Shown here piece after piece: positions 39,641-64,000 of a DNA stretch of 64,000 bases. This DNA comes from Muricea muricata (lineage: Eukaryota; Cnidaria; Anthozoa; Malacalcyonacea; Plexauridae). The notes beneath the pieces were generated by a model, which saw only the letters and a program-made list of their open reading frames with translations, did not search any database and was not told the origin of the DNA. The translations under genes and the position numbers were made by a program. The stretch's first letter is position 1; each line of letters begins with the position of its first letter. Location of the stretch: positions 28,415,746 to 28,479,745 of the forward strand of contig OY979717.1 of NCBI GenBank assembly GCA_963855995.1, read 5' to 3'.

Positions 39641-39735
39641 GTATACATTTGTATTACGCGCGGAAAAAAGTTACCATTTTTACAGCTGAAATTGCCGTGA
39701 AAATGGTAAATTTTTCCGCGCGTAATGCAAATGTA
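39641..39735. repeat. Foldback element
   Basis: ATTTGTATTACGCGCGGAAA at the left and its near-complement TTTTTCCGCGCGTAATGCAA at the right; the inner arms pair GTTACCATTTTTAC with GTGAAAATGGTAAA. It sits just beyond the CXC transposon. Confidence 0.75.
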
Positions 39736-40368
39736 CACGAAATTTGTAAAATTTGCAAGCCTATACATTCCGTATTTTTGAACGTTTTGCCAGTAAACTT
39801 TGCATTTCTACTAATTTTAACATCCTCCTTCTAGCTGTATTGAAGGTAAGTCTTATGTGAATTGTCTATTGTCCAGTGAAATGTTTCGATCAATTTTTCT
39901 GAATTACATCATGAACCTTGAAAATGAAATGATGAGAAATTAAAACTTTTGGAGTCTGTCCCTTGCATATTTTAACTTTTCATGCTTTCAATTTCAAAGT
40001 CCGTGGTATAAGAAATCTTACTATGGAACAGGTTTCTGGGCCATTTTTGCGGGATGCTCGCGAAACTTACAGCCGGTATTCCATATGGCCGTGAAACAAG
40101 ATGCCTTCGTAATTCGTTGGAATATTCAAAATTGACAATTACTAACGGTAACACAACTTGTTTTGTAAGGGACGGGGTTTGCGTTGCTGCATTTAACCTC
40201 ATGTTCTTCGTTCACATTGTTATTATCATTAATGTCGAAAGTTATATTGCATTGATGTCGAAAAACTAATCCGCGATATTGGCAATACCATATACGGATA
40301 ACAGAACAGCTTAATAATCATGGAATGTTGTTATGTGCGGGAAATTTGGGCAGAACGGATTTTAATGT

Positions 40369-40525
40369 GTTTGTTCTGGACAATCATTGTTGTTGTTGGA
40401 TTTGACGAAAAAGTGTTTTCGTGACGCTAAATGACAATTACATAAACATTGACCAACATAGACAATAAGTTATATTTGTATTTTAATGAGTTCTCAAACC
40501 ATTTATGCTATCAACTATGATAAAA
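40369..40525. repeat. Dispersed direct repeat C, copy 1
   Basis: About 157 bp (GTTTGTTCTGGACAATCATT to CAACTATGATAAAAT) recurring with about ten differences at 47186-47344. It carries no coding signal. Confidence 0.85.
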
Positions 40526-42510
40526 TTCACATCTTTGCACAGCCGTGTACAATATCCTCTATTTATGCTGAACTTTCGTGCTGTTTAATTCCTTATGATT
40601 GACGTATATTTTGTCACGCAATGAGTTTTCAATTCACTCTTTTATAAAAAGGCGCGTGTTTTCCCCAACTCCCACAACGAACTCCCCAACGAAGTGCATT
40701 CGCTCAAAACGCCAAATTTCTGCATTTTTTGTATCGTTTAGACAAAGATCCCAAAAGGATCTTCTATTCCATGCATACTACGCAGCCGGCAGTGTGTAAC
40801 AGAAGAAGTTGTAATATGCACAAGCAATTTAGCAGTGTAGAAATGGTATAGCTTTAAAACTTTATTTTTCTAATTTATATCATGGTTTTATGCGTGTTAA
40901 TGCGACATAATTATGTCAGTGCTGACAATAGTTGTGCAATTCCTACCGTGCCTAAATACGCCCGGAATGATGTTATTCTACAATTGTAATATTATTTTTG
41001 ATATTATTATTATTAAAAAATCGCCCCCACGTCAATGCTGCGCGCCAACACAAAATATAATGAAGGTCATTCCAATTTTGCAACAGAGCTGAAAATTAAC
41101 TTATGTGAGATTTGATTCTGACGTGCTTCTAAAATTAGCTGGGTAAATAATCTTTTGCCTTTAAGAAACAAGATTACATTTCATTGCAACAATTGAATAC
41201 GCCGCAAGTCTTGTTAGTTTACAAATATCTTTAACATCCGAATGCTTGGATAGTATTCATGTGGAAAAAAACAATTTACTCATACAATACCTTAATGATT
41301 AAAAAACAAAGCCCTGTGCGCTCTAACAAATTCTGAAAATGTTCTTAATAAAATTAAGTAATTAAGGCCATTCTTTGCATTGTTCTCCCTAGTATCTCGT
41401 TATTGAAAAAGAACATGTCAAACAAATATTGGTTGATAAACCCTAACACCTCCTTTGAAAATAGCTCATTGTTTTGTCTTCTGAAGTACAAATTAAAACT
41501 ACCAGACGTTGGCTCATGCAATAGCTGCATGCATTATTAATGAATCAATCTATCTTGTTACGCTTAGGTATACCGCAAAATAAACTCATCCTCCCTAATT
41601 GTTACAAAGGATTTCGCTTTCAACCTAATAGAATTAAACCTAATCCGAGGAAGGTCAAAAAACAAAACGCTTTTGCAGCTGCTCAACGCTGCTTCTTTTG
41701 TGAATGAGTTGAAACATGTCTAGAATCTAGGCCGATCGACTTTGCTACAAATTCGTTACTTCTTGTTTCCTCCTTCCATAATAAGCATTATTGAAAACAC
41801 AATTAATTATGTGTTTGTTTGGTCAGTTGGTCTGAAGCGACTGATTTACCTCCAAGGGAAAAACACAAACTAAAATATTTACCTAATTTTGACATGAATT
41901 TATTAATTCGTTTTGAACAGGAAGAATAAGCAATCATTTATCATTGGGCCGTAACAATTATAGATGTCTAGCTCTTATGCATGCCAAATTCTGGCATTTC
42001 ACTTAATCAAGTATGATTTATCATGATAAGGAACATCACAATAAATTTCTGGAAAGATCGTACACAAATGCAATTTGCAGAAGAAATAAAATCGTGTGTA
42101 TAACCGAAAGTGAACCATGTCATAACGCGTTCTCCGTGTCTCTAAATGTTAAGGGAATTAGCTGTATATCTTCCGCTACTTCGCTATATATGTATCTATT
42201 TAATTTTCTCGGCGCTAAACTGGGAAGAGGATTATCAGCAGAAAGAGAAGTTGTATAATTAAATGTTGGCCACCTACTATATCAGTCGATTATAGCAAGT
42301 TTGCTAGCATTATATTTGTCGTTGCGGCTTTCTGTGAGAGAGTTTGAGGTTCTCGGCACAGCTGGAAAAACAGTACACTGACATCTGCAAAGAGTTTACT
42401 CTTAACAAACTGAATCAAAGCGCCATCGGATTGTAGCTGAGCCTAACGATTCCTGATCGACTTCTTGAATTCGACCAGGCCCATTTGGCAAACTGAGAAT
42501 CTATTTGAAC

Positions 42511-53592
<11,082 letters not shown>

Positions 53593-56500
53593 AACATTAA
53601 TTCACCGTACATCGATGAATGCCGCATGTATGTATGGCATTAATAATGTAGTTAACGAGCCACCGTGAATTGTTCCACAGACGAAACAAAATTATCTCAG
53701 GCAAAGATTTGTTGTGGGTACTAAACGTCAAATTTCTTTGGATTTTCGCTAGAATATATAGAAAACCTGCACCCATTATATAAAACTTACTTAATTTTCT
53801 TTGAGTGCAAAGTCTTCTTAAATGTCAAGGTAGTTCAACCATTATTCATTGTAGAAGTATACAAGTGCTTTGCGCTAAAATTAACAGTTGTATTTGTGGG
53901 AATAATTCAAGATGACATCAAAAAATATACAAGACCAAAAATATTTGATAAGACACTCTTCTCGCGCCTAGACAAAATTAACTGCCTCCTAAAATTGAGA
54001 AAAGCCTACGTCTTGCCCATAGAATGCAAAGATGGTAAATTGATTATAAGTTTAAGTACAGTCTTTGTTTGATATGCATCGTTCCTACATAGAGTCGATG
54101 GAAATTGTATGGGCCTTTTTGGAAGCAAGATGAATTTTCCAAGCATTTTGTTGAATTCTTCCCAGTGATATTCCTAAGGCTGTTGGTATACTGGACTAGT
54201 GTTACAACGTTTCAACCAATGTTATTAACCCAAGCTGCCCAACCATTCAATATATAACTTTGTAAGGACGCTTATTTTATCATGTATATAATAATTTCAT
54301 CAATGTGAATTAGAAACTCAACTGAAAGCCAGATATTACACAAAAAATCTGTACTAAGTTATGCAAACGTTTAAGTTTGCATTTTAACTCCACTACGAAC
54401 AGTTACACTATTTGCATGGTAAACTGTATAGCTATGTCTTATATATCATAGAGTTGCAAATGATCGTGAACGGTTTGTATTTTAATAGCGTATAAAGCTT
54501 TTTACGTACCTATATATTTAGTGAAGTTTAAAAATACCATTATATATAGTTTACGTGTATTTATACCTCATATTGTACACCAGAATACGAATCCTTATCG
54601 TGGATGAAAGTAGTTGCGTTCAATCTTACCAAGCTATATGCATTAATCTTGTTGGCAGTAATCCAGATTTTTTGACGGCAGTAATCCAGATTTTTTGAAC
54701 AGAAACCTACGTAGTCTCAATATTTAATTTTTTTTAATTTCGTAAAAGGTTTCGATGTATCAATGGTCGAATTGACACACTCTGTTGAGGTCGTCATTCA
54801 TTCTATGAATTAGCAACATCAAAACTTTTTAGGTGATAAAAATGATGGTTATGATCAAACATAGAAATATAAAAAAACTGATTTCAAATTTCAGGAACCC
54901 CTTAACGTGTTTAAGAACAAACCCTTATGGAAGTAGATGCGAGTGATAAGAATTTCATTGCATACACACGGCATTCTGTACCAGAGGTTTTATTTCACAA
55001 CAAAATCTAAGCACACTATCCAGCGATGGAGATTACGGTAGCTGGTTTCCATATGTATTCGATGATCGGCGAGTTATTGTCAGTCACCATTCATGGTGAA
55101 AATTCACAAAGGATTTTACTCATTTTTACTCGTCATAGCCGTGACTAGAGTCTATATATGAGATAAAACACATGTCGATTTTCAAAAATCTTTTACTTCG
55201 ATTTTCTCGGCTTATACAACATCTATATTGAAAATTCTTTTATATACAAACAGACAAGATGTGTATAAAATGAATCGATTTAGAAGTCATTTAAAACACT
55301 CGCAATTCGCGCTTTATCAGATATACAACGCTCGGCTTCGCCTCGCGTTGTATATCTGATAAAGCACTCCTGCGCGTGTTTTAAATATTACATATAAAGT
55401 TTTAGTGGACCTAATTTACAAAACATTGAATAATCCAAAACGCGCTACCTGTACTCTCATCAATCCACTTTGGAAAACGAAGATTATGATCTGTGCAAGT
55501 TATATTATACCCAAAGTATTATATCAGCTTTAAACACAAAAATTACTACAAGAAAAACGCTAACTTTGGCTTCAGTTTGTGTAGAACCACTAACGCGGCT
55601 TTCTAAAATTTTCATTCTTTCCTTTTCCAAATCTAAAATTTAAAAAGTATAATCATGCATGGTGTAAACATTAAGCAACTATAACTTGACATATTATGGA
55701 ATTAAAATTGATAGTCATTGAAAAGTGAGATTGATCACCGAAATGGGCTTTGGTGTCTTATTAATTTTGTAAGAACTTTTTGTTCGCCCCCTTCAACATT
55801 TCTTTACTCGAGATATTTTAATAGCAATCATCATTAGTTGGCAAGCTGTCTACTCGACAAATTTAAGGATTTCAAAACCTTTAATATAGGCAAAGAAACC
55901 AAAATCTACGTCCACAGTTAAAAAGAGCACTTCAAAATTAGTATAACTGCAAACTTTCATGGATAAAATATTATAATATCAGAAAATTATAGCCATGTGA
56001 AGTGGGTGTTCAATTACTTCCCCGTTAGAACAGTATATAAATTGTAAAAACTTTTATGGCCATAACATTTGTATTTTATAGCCCATTTTTTATTTTGTAT
56101 TTCCCCAAGAAATTTTTCAATTTTACTAATCTTGACGTCGTCTTTCCAACTGTGGTGATAGATTTTAGCTCTGAATGCTTGAATTGAGAATTTTTAGGTC
56201 ACTAAATTTGTCCATTGGATTGGAATTGGAATTAGACTGAATTTTAGACTGAATGTTACATCACAATGTGGGCCACGTTTACATTTCATCTAGTTTGTGG
56301 CAATTATGAGACCAACATTGTATGTTGTTGTAACACCATTTAAAACCAAGCATCTACCTATTATTGCTTAAATACTTATGAGGAATTTAATTTGCATGAT
56401 TCAATTTCTCTTATGAGTTTTGTTGCTTGAATCATAAACAACCTACTTTAATCCAAGCATCTACCTATTATTGATTGAGATTTATGCGATCGACCAAGAT

Positions 56501-56689
56501 TCTGACGTCATTAAAACCACCAATAGTGACATCAAAAATTAAACCAAGATGACGGACATCGCAGCTCATTTAAATAAAATATTACACGAATCGAAACAGA
56601 TGAGTTATGAAAAATCTGTAAGGAAGATTAACAATCGATAAAATGACAAAACTATCTAACGGTAAAAAGGATTTATTGGCAAAACATAC
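53593..56689. other. Interval between the two Ig/FN3 genes
   Basis: Should hold the 3' ends of both genes, including the missing terminal exon of gene B. I could not identify that exon with confidence. A foldback lies at 55290-55385, and a short tandem duplication (GTAATCCAGATTTTTTGA twice) at about 54659-54700. Confidence 0.5.
55290..55385. repeat. Foldback element with GC-rich tip
   Basis: TTTAAAACACTCGCAATTCG and GCTTTATCAGATATACAACG are mirrored on the right around the tip CTCGGCTTCGCCTCG. Same style as the hairpins at 12622 and 45177. Confidence 0.85.
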
Positions 56690-59600
56690 CATAACTTTGA
56701 GAGCATGAGATTTTCTTGTAATCAACGTTATTGGCGGCACACACTCGAACGTGATCGTCCGACGCTGGCGAAATTATCGTCGTTTCCAATTCCTTTGTAG
56801 CTACCTCTCGTTTCCACTTTCCTCTCCCTTTGTTTTTAATTTGAATCACATAAAACAAACTCCCTTTTCCTATTACACTAGGCTTTTTCCAAGAGATTTT
56901 AACGTCGCTCACGTTGTTGTAAAACTGGATCTTAATCGACCTTGGCTCTGAAGGAAACACTAGAAAGCAAAACATGAAATGTGAGCATAACGTTCGAGCG
57001 AAGACTAGAGAGGTAGAGAAGAAAGAAGTGGAAAAACTAGCGATACACGTCTGTGATGTTTCGATACATATTAAACAACGACTGAATAGAACTGAAATAT
57101 TAAAGATGAACTGATCGAAAAATTTTCCATTGCTACATGGTATAAAATAATAAATTTCGGTCCAAAAGGTGCCAGCTAGAAATTGCCATAAATAAATATA
57201 ATAAACATCTGGGGTCTTTGTTGTTTCTCTCGAGCTCTATATTGCCTCCTAACCTTGTAGAGGACGCCAATGTGTAAGTTGTATTAAGTCGGTCGATTCC
57301 TCCATTACGCTTTCGGTTCCTAATTTTCTTTATTATTTTCTGCAGCTCATACTGGCACCTCTTCCTACCTTATCAATTTTAGAACGTTATCTGGCAGAGA
57401 CTACGTACACAACTGCAAGTAGGCCAATGACTTGAAAAACCAGGATAAAGCTGAGTGAATTTATATTTACCTGGAAGCACTCCAACCTTCCTAGAACAGG
57501 ACCGCTCGAAAATGCAAAGTGTGTTCCTAATGCATACTCTAAGCAGTGCATGTTTGATGGTATCCGTGTTACTGAAAGTGTGTTTTCCATGCGGCCTTTT
57601 ATCGTCGACATGAATGGATGCAAAATTTTGAGTTGAACCGTGAAACATCTGTATAACATATCCCACGATTTCGGCCTTATCGTAGTTTTGCCGTTGCCAT
57701 GACAAAATAGCTTTCTTTGAAGGCTTACTCACTAATTTTATGTTTGGTCGAGGAGATATTTCTAAAGGCAATGAAAGACATAATGCTTAAAAAACATGTA
57801 ATATTACTATCATTATATAATACAGCGTTATGTACAGGTAATTTTCTAAGTTATGATTAAATGAATTATTAAATGGCGATGTTCTTTCAAACTAAAAACA
57901 TTTTTTCTTGTTTACATTTCCCAGACTAAAAACATTTTTTGTTGCTTGCATAAAATTCAACTGCCATTAACTGAAACATGTAAAGTTGCTAACAAACTTC
58001 GCCGCTTTAATTGCATAATCATTCTATCCTAGAAATTACTCCTAAAGGCATGAATATACCGGCTATCGGAGGAAGTTGTGCAACGAGATATGATTATTCT
58101 AAGTAATTCAGGCACTGCTTGAATGGAACATAAAATGAATAAATGTATAAATGAATTACAGTAATGATGCATTAGTTCATTTGTTAATGTGCATACAACT
58201 TCATCATCATTTTTTTTAAAAAATTCGCCCGACAAGACGATTCGATTGATATATACCATTTTTCGAATGGATAAATACGTCCAGAGATATTTAGCTTCAA
58301 ACACGCCTAAATTTTTTTTTCTGAAATCATGACAGGCAGACGAGAGGCTGGGTCGAATTAACTCTGTGACGTCATTCGGGAAACGAGTAGCCATGCAGCA
58401 TATGAAAAAAATATAAAAACTTGATCATGTGCGAAGCGGAAAATAGCCAAAAATGGTTACTTTTGGGCGATATTTGTTTGTATGAATTGCTTAATTGTAA
58501 TTTATAATCATTTTATTTTCAATCAATCCATTTATTTATTTAAGGAATACAGTAATAACTAGCTATTCTACAGACGAGTAAAACATATTTTAACCATTAT
58601 GTATCGCAGTAAACGTAAATTTAATTTTCGCCTATTATTCCTGATACAAAAGCAAGGGTAAAACATAATACCCGTTACACTTACTTGAATATAATCTATG
58701 CTCATGCGAACATGATGCATTTACAGATCCCTGTTTTTCTTTTAAGCAGATGCGTACTGAGCAAGTATCTATTGTATTTTCCGGAAAATATTCATTCAAA
58801 GAGTGTAGGGACACGGCAAGCTTTGAAGTTGTAGTGACATTAATCCACTTGCATTTTTCTCTGTTCTTTAAGAGTTGGACAACAAAAACGGACTTTCTCA
58901 CAGCCTTCCATTCTAAGGATCGTTTTCGGGCGGAAAACTTGATGAATACAGGAGATTTGGGTCTGTCTGACAAATGAATAAGGCATATTAGTTTGAGGTG
59001 TGACGATACAAATATTTCTAGTAAGAATAAACGTCGTGTGGTGTGCTGCTGTGGTATACACATGTAGACGATATTTCGTAAATATTTTGGTACAATAGTT
59101 TTTAGTCGCGTACTAACACTCGAATTTTTTAAAATAAATGTATAATTTGTATAGTTCGACTAAATTGCTAAGTACATCATTTTCGAATTAAAGTTACTTT
59201 TTAACTCTTTTGACTGCAATATCCCTGGTAGCATTGCTTTTAATGTCTTTCTGTGGCAGTTGAGAAAAATCACTATCCAGTGGATACAAATAGCTCTGCA
59301 CCTTTCGTAAGACCGACCTCAGGCCACGGCAATGAAGAGATCTTGCTTGCATCATTATTTTCACCATGCAGTAAATTATAGACCTTGACCATGTTTACTT
59401 ACCAATTTTTATCAATGTCATATTGTGTTTTATTTTAGTATAACGTGTCTCAATATAGCACTTGTATGCCCCAAAATCACTTTCGTCTTGTGGCGTTATA
59501 GTGAGAGAACTGTTCTGCATGTCCTCTACAACATTTGTAGTAATCGTCAGGTTTTTCTCAACGTTCTTCCATCTAAACGAAGGTGAGTCTGCGTTATCTT

Positions 59601-62546
59601 TTAAAATGATGCTGCAAACAAATGTTACGGGCTCGCCAAACCATGTTCTTTCGACGTTCGAGGAATTTTCTTCATCGAAGAACATATCTGCAACGACGAG
59701 ATGTCAATAGGTGAGAGAATGTATACCCGACGGGTATTGTGCTATCGAGAAACATATTATACTTTTCAATCATTTACCAATCTTGCTGTCAGTAACTTAG
59801 AAACAAAGAGGCCACGATTTTGGGTACAAAGAAAACTTGGCAAAGTAAATTGAGCCAAAGTGTGCGTTGGTCAGCTGTGTATTGTACATTAGTATAAAAT
59901 TTTCTGTATGTACCTTCAGACAAACAATTTAGACTTGTCAAAGACAAACTTGCAAAATTGTGATCAAAAACTGTTTTGCCAAAAATACGTAAACTTGGCA
60001 AAGAAAATTAGCTTGTCACAAAAAGCTTATCACATTCAGAAACCACGCTCGTCTATATGGGGCTTGACCAGTTATAAGTTGGGTAATTCATATCCTACGA
60101 AATTCAAAAATGCTACGAAATTCAAAACCGAATGCACCCCCACCAAAAAAAAATACCCCGGACAATTCTCTCTCCATGAAGTAATCTGCGTATAAACTCG
60201 ATTAGGGAAAACCAAATACGCGGTCAAGTTTAATGTGCTGGGTTCAATTTCTGCTATGATTTTAAAGTCTTTAACGGAATGCAGCTACAGTAATGTAAAA
60301 TATATTGCGAGAGATAAGTTTACGACTGTTTTTGAAGGCCCAAATAATATCTATTACACCCATCTCGACCGCTAGTGTTTGTCTTCGATTGCCAAATCGA
60401 GACCACAATCAAATAGACTAATTGTTTCGGTGGGAGCAAATGCTTTAAAATCACCGTGAAAAATGAAAAAAGATGGTTTGAACGATCGAATGAGATATAT
60501 GTTCAAAAACAAGTAGCAGGCAGTATAGCGTAGTCAATCGCAGCTGTTATTAAATGGAAAATACAACTTTAATCTTTTCGCTTGATTGATTCATTTTGTG
60601 TCACTGAAAGAAAACAGACTGCATTAAACAGCACTGTTACTTTTTTCAGGCAAGGATAATAGCTTTTCGAAATATAGTTGTTTCAACCAGGTATATATTT
60701 AACTTCTGCCTCATTTTACTCGCCGCTTGAACTTATGTCATAAACATCGCATGCATCGACTTAGCAATGAGATATCGTGTAAACAGCCCGATACCTATCT
60801 ATTATTTATCAACCTAAGATTGAAAATTGCGTGGATATATTTGAGAAATCTTTTGATGGTCAATACCGCAGTGATAGTTTTTGCTTTCATGGCTATATCT
60901 GTAGCATTTTTTTACATTTTACCATCTCGAAGTATTTAGCCATGTATGCCTCTCAATTCTTTCTCATATTATGCAGCAGACGGCAAAAAAGCCTTGTAAA
61001 TTTCGGAGAACAATCACTCTACTTAATTGCGAGGGATTAATTATGCATGAAGAAATAAAAAATAACCGACACTTGTTAAGTATTTTTGAGATTATATGCA
61101 TGCATTTAGGTTTCAATTGAGTTTGGCGACAATTATTTAGCTTTTCCACTACAAGTGAACGATAGGGTTAAAGTTAACATCCATCCCGTGCCCGTATTTT
61201 AGAGCAAAATTTGACAAATAAACAGGCGAAAACATCTGCATATATGCTGATCAAAATTTGAATTTAGAATAACAATCTGCGATTGATGAGGTTTAAAATT
61301 ATGAAACAAAAATAAACGTTCGTTTGGAACATTGGCATCATATCTCTGAATATATATCCTGGTGGATATTTTACAAATATTTGCTTTTTAGTTGTTAGTT
61401 TTGCCTTGCCTTTAAACTAAAACATTCATCAAAATAATAATTTATGACTCATATGATCAGTGCTGACAAAGGACTCCGTGCGGGTAACAAGCGAAAGGGT
61501 ACACTTATTAATAAAAAACATATGTAATTGCTCCTAATAATCTAAAATATTGAAAGAACGGAACAATTAAAATAGTGAATGCTTCAAAGCCTGTATTGAC
61601 TAAATATGTCATCGTTCTACCAGAAACTAATGCCTTTTAGCCCACACTCAGTAAAATTTGTTTCTGTCATTTTGGCCAAACGAAAACTATTTACATATAA
61701 ACATGGGCAGTGGAAATTGGCATATAACATCTATTATTTTTTTACAACGTGTACTGGAAGGTACGTAGCAGATGATTAGCACATGCAGTGAACATTCATA
61801 TAAGACATCGCGACGTGGTCATGATTCAAGGGACATAGATATGAGACAATACTCTTCAAAAATGTAGCGGTTAAAAATTTGCGACAAACTGCAGGTAGAT
61901 ATTTTGCCGCGTACAACCTTATTTTATAGTATCCGGTACTGTATGTTTCTTCATCGACATACGAATTTGTTTTCTCTCACTTACCGACAATTTTCACGTA
62001 TGCCACTACTTCTAAATCATAATTTCCTAGCGATGCAGACTTTTTGAAAAAGAACACATACGAGGCCGTATCATTGAAGATGGTAGAAGATATCCAAAGT
62101 TTAGTACTGTTGTGGGATATTTCTATATGAATGTGTTCATACTTGTGCGGTACTGGCCTTGCTCTAACGTTTCCCGATTTCTTTAGATCTATTAGCTTGA
62201 GCTTTTCTTTATCCTTGCCTACATACAAACCAATCCTCCACTGGTCTCCCGCAGACTTATGTACGTCGTAATTCCATTGTAGCTCCAATTTCTCGCCCAG
62301 CATCAATAATATCTTGTTGGCCGGACGTTTCGACATTTCGATGTCCGTCGTGGCATTCAGTAGAAATGATCCTACAAATAAGAGTAAATTGACCGCGGTA
62401 AATAAACCCTATGGAGAGAAGTGGACGGGAAGTGCAATCCTCGATGTCATGGTATGGCATTGCGCATTTTTATTTCCGTTGCCTTCATTACCTGAAGAAA
62501 CAACAAAGCTCAACCAAACCACTTTTTCGACTGTAAATCCTCCCAT
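56690..62546 (-). CDS. Cell-surface protein with two Ig-like and three FN3 domains (gene B), terminal exon not found
   Basis: Six phase-1 exons on the minus strand: 62546-62492, 62371-61985, 59687-59403, 58966-58685, 57761-57471, 56959-56690, together 523 codons. Exon 1 is a signal peptide (MGGFTVEKVVWLSFVVSS). Exon 2 is an Ig-like domain (LELQWNYD...TASYVFFFK). Exon 3 is Ig with FGEPVTFVCSI, FRWKN and DFGAYKC. Exons 4-6 are FN3 domains, each ending with a V(R)xC...SC pattern. Exon 3 aligns with exon 3 of gene A (FGEP or IGEP, C, W, DFGxYKC, H near the end), so A and B are paralogues. The last exon should give a membrane anchor; none was found below 56690. A hydrophobic stretch (SFILVFQVIGLLAVVYVV) lies in another frame just after exon 5. 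Function is unknown; adhesion or recognition is inferred. The genes converge tail to tail. Confidence 0.83.
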
Positions 62547-63998
<1,452 letters not shown>

Positions 63999-64000
63999 AT

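Larger units (their letters stand above)
39635..42510. other. Intergenic, no gene seen
   Basis: Contains a foldback at 39641-39735 (GTATTACGCGCGGAAAAA and complement) and one copy of a dispersed repeat at 40369-40525. Open frames here are short and unassigned. Confidence 0.5.

Overview
The window looks like a metazoan, most likely cnidarian, nuclear chromosome segment. The evidence is spliced genes with GT-AG introns, high A+T content (roughly two thirds by eye), long (TA)n tracts, an intronless class-A-like GPCR gene, Penelope-like elements (PLEs) with GIY-YIG endonuclease, and many foldback elements with GC-rich tips. The species cannot be named from sequence alone.

Four host genes are supported. 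(1) 37-10671, plus strand: the 3' part of an SLC43-family membrane transporter, nine exons with the start outside the window; its 6.4-kb intron holds several mobile elements. (2) 16805-17728, minus strand: a single-exon 307-residue GPCR. (3) 42511-53592, plus strand: a complete five-exon gene of 379 residues encoding signal peptide, two Ig-like domains, one FN3 domain and a hydrophobic tail without a cytoplasmic part (GPI-type). (4) 62546-56690, minus strand: a related gene with signal peptide, two Ig-like domains and three FN3 domains, terminal exon not found. Genes 3 and 4 lie tail to tail, have only phase-1 introns and share a cysteine pair in every FN3 domain. They are probably a small cluster of cell-surface recognition or adhesion proteins.

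Most of the rest is mobile DNA. 3.8-9.2 kb: a foldback MITE, a deleted Copia-type Gag-protease element with identical flanking repeats, a further duplicated block, and a TTAA-flanked TIR element. 12-14 kb: a TIR element with a perfect 9-bp target duplication. 20.9-27.1 kb: a LINE reverse transcriptase relic, then a decayed PLE into which an inverted pair of other PLE copies has inserted. 27.2-34.8 kb: three nested inverted-repeat elements, the innermost carrying a broken THAP-DDE transposase gene. 34.9-35.1 kb: a palindromic PLE terminus with a hammerhead-like motif. 36.8-39.6 kb: a TIR element encoding a protein with a tesmin/TSO1-like CXC end, interrupted by a stop codon. 43.9-47.8 kb: PLE fragments, (TA)n tracts and duplicated blocks inside intron 1 of gene 3.

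No rRNA, tRNA or CRISPR array was recognised. Exon boundaries come from reading GT-AG sites and frame continuity by hand; family assignments come from motif recognition, with no database search.
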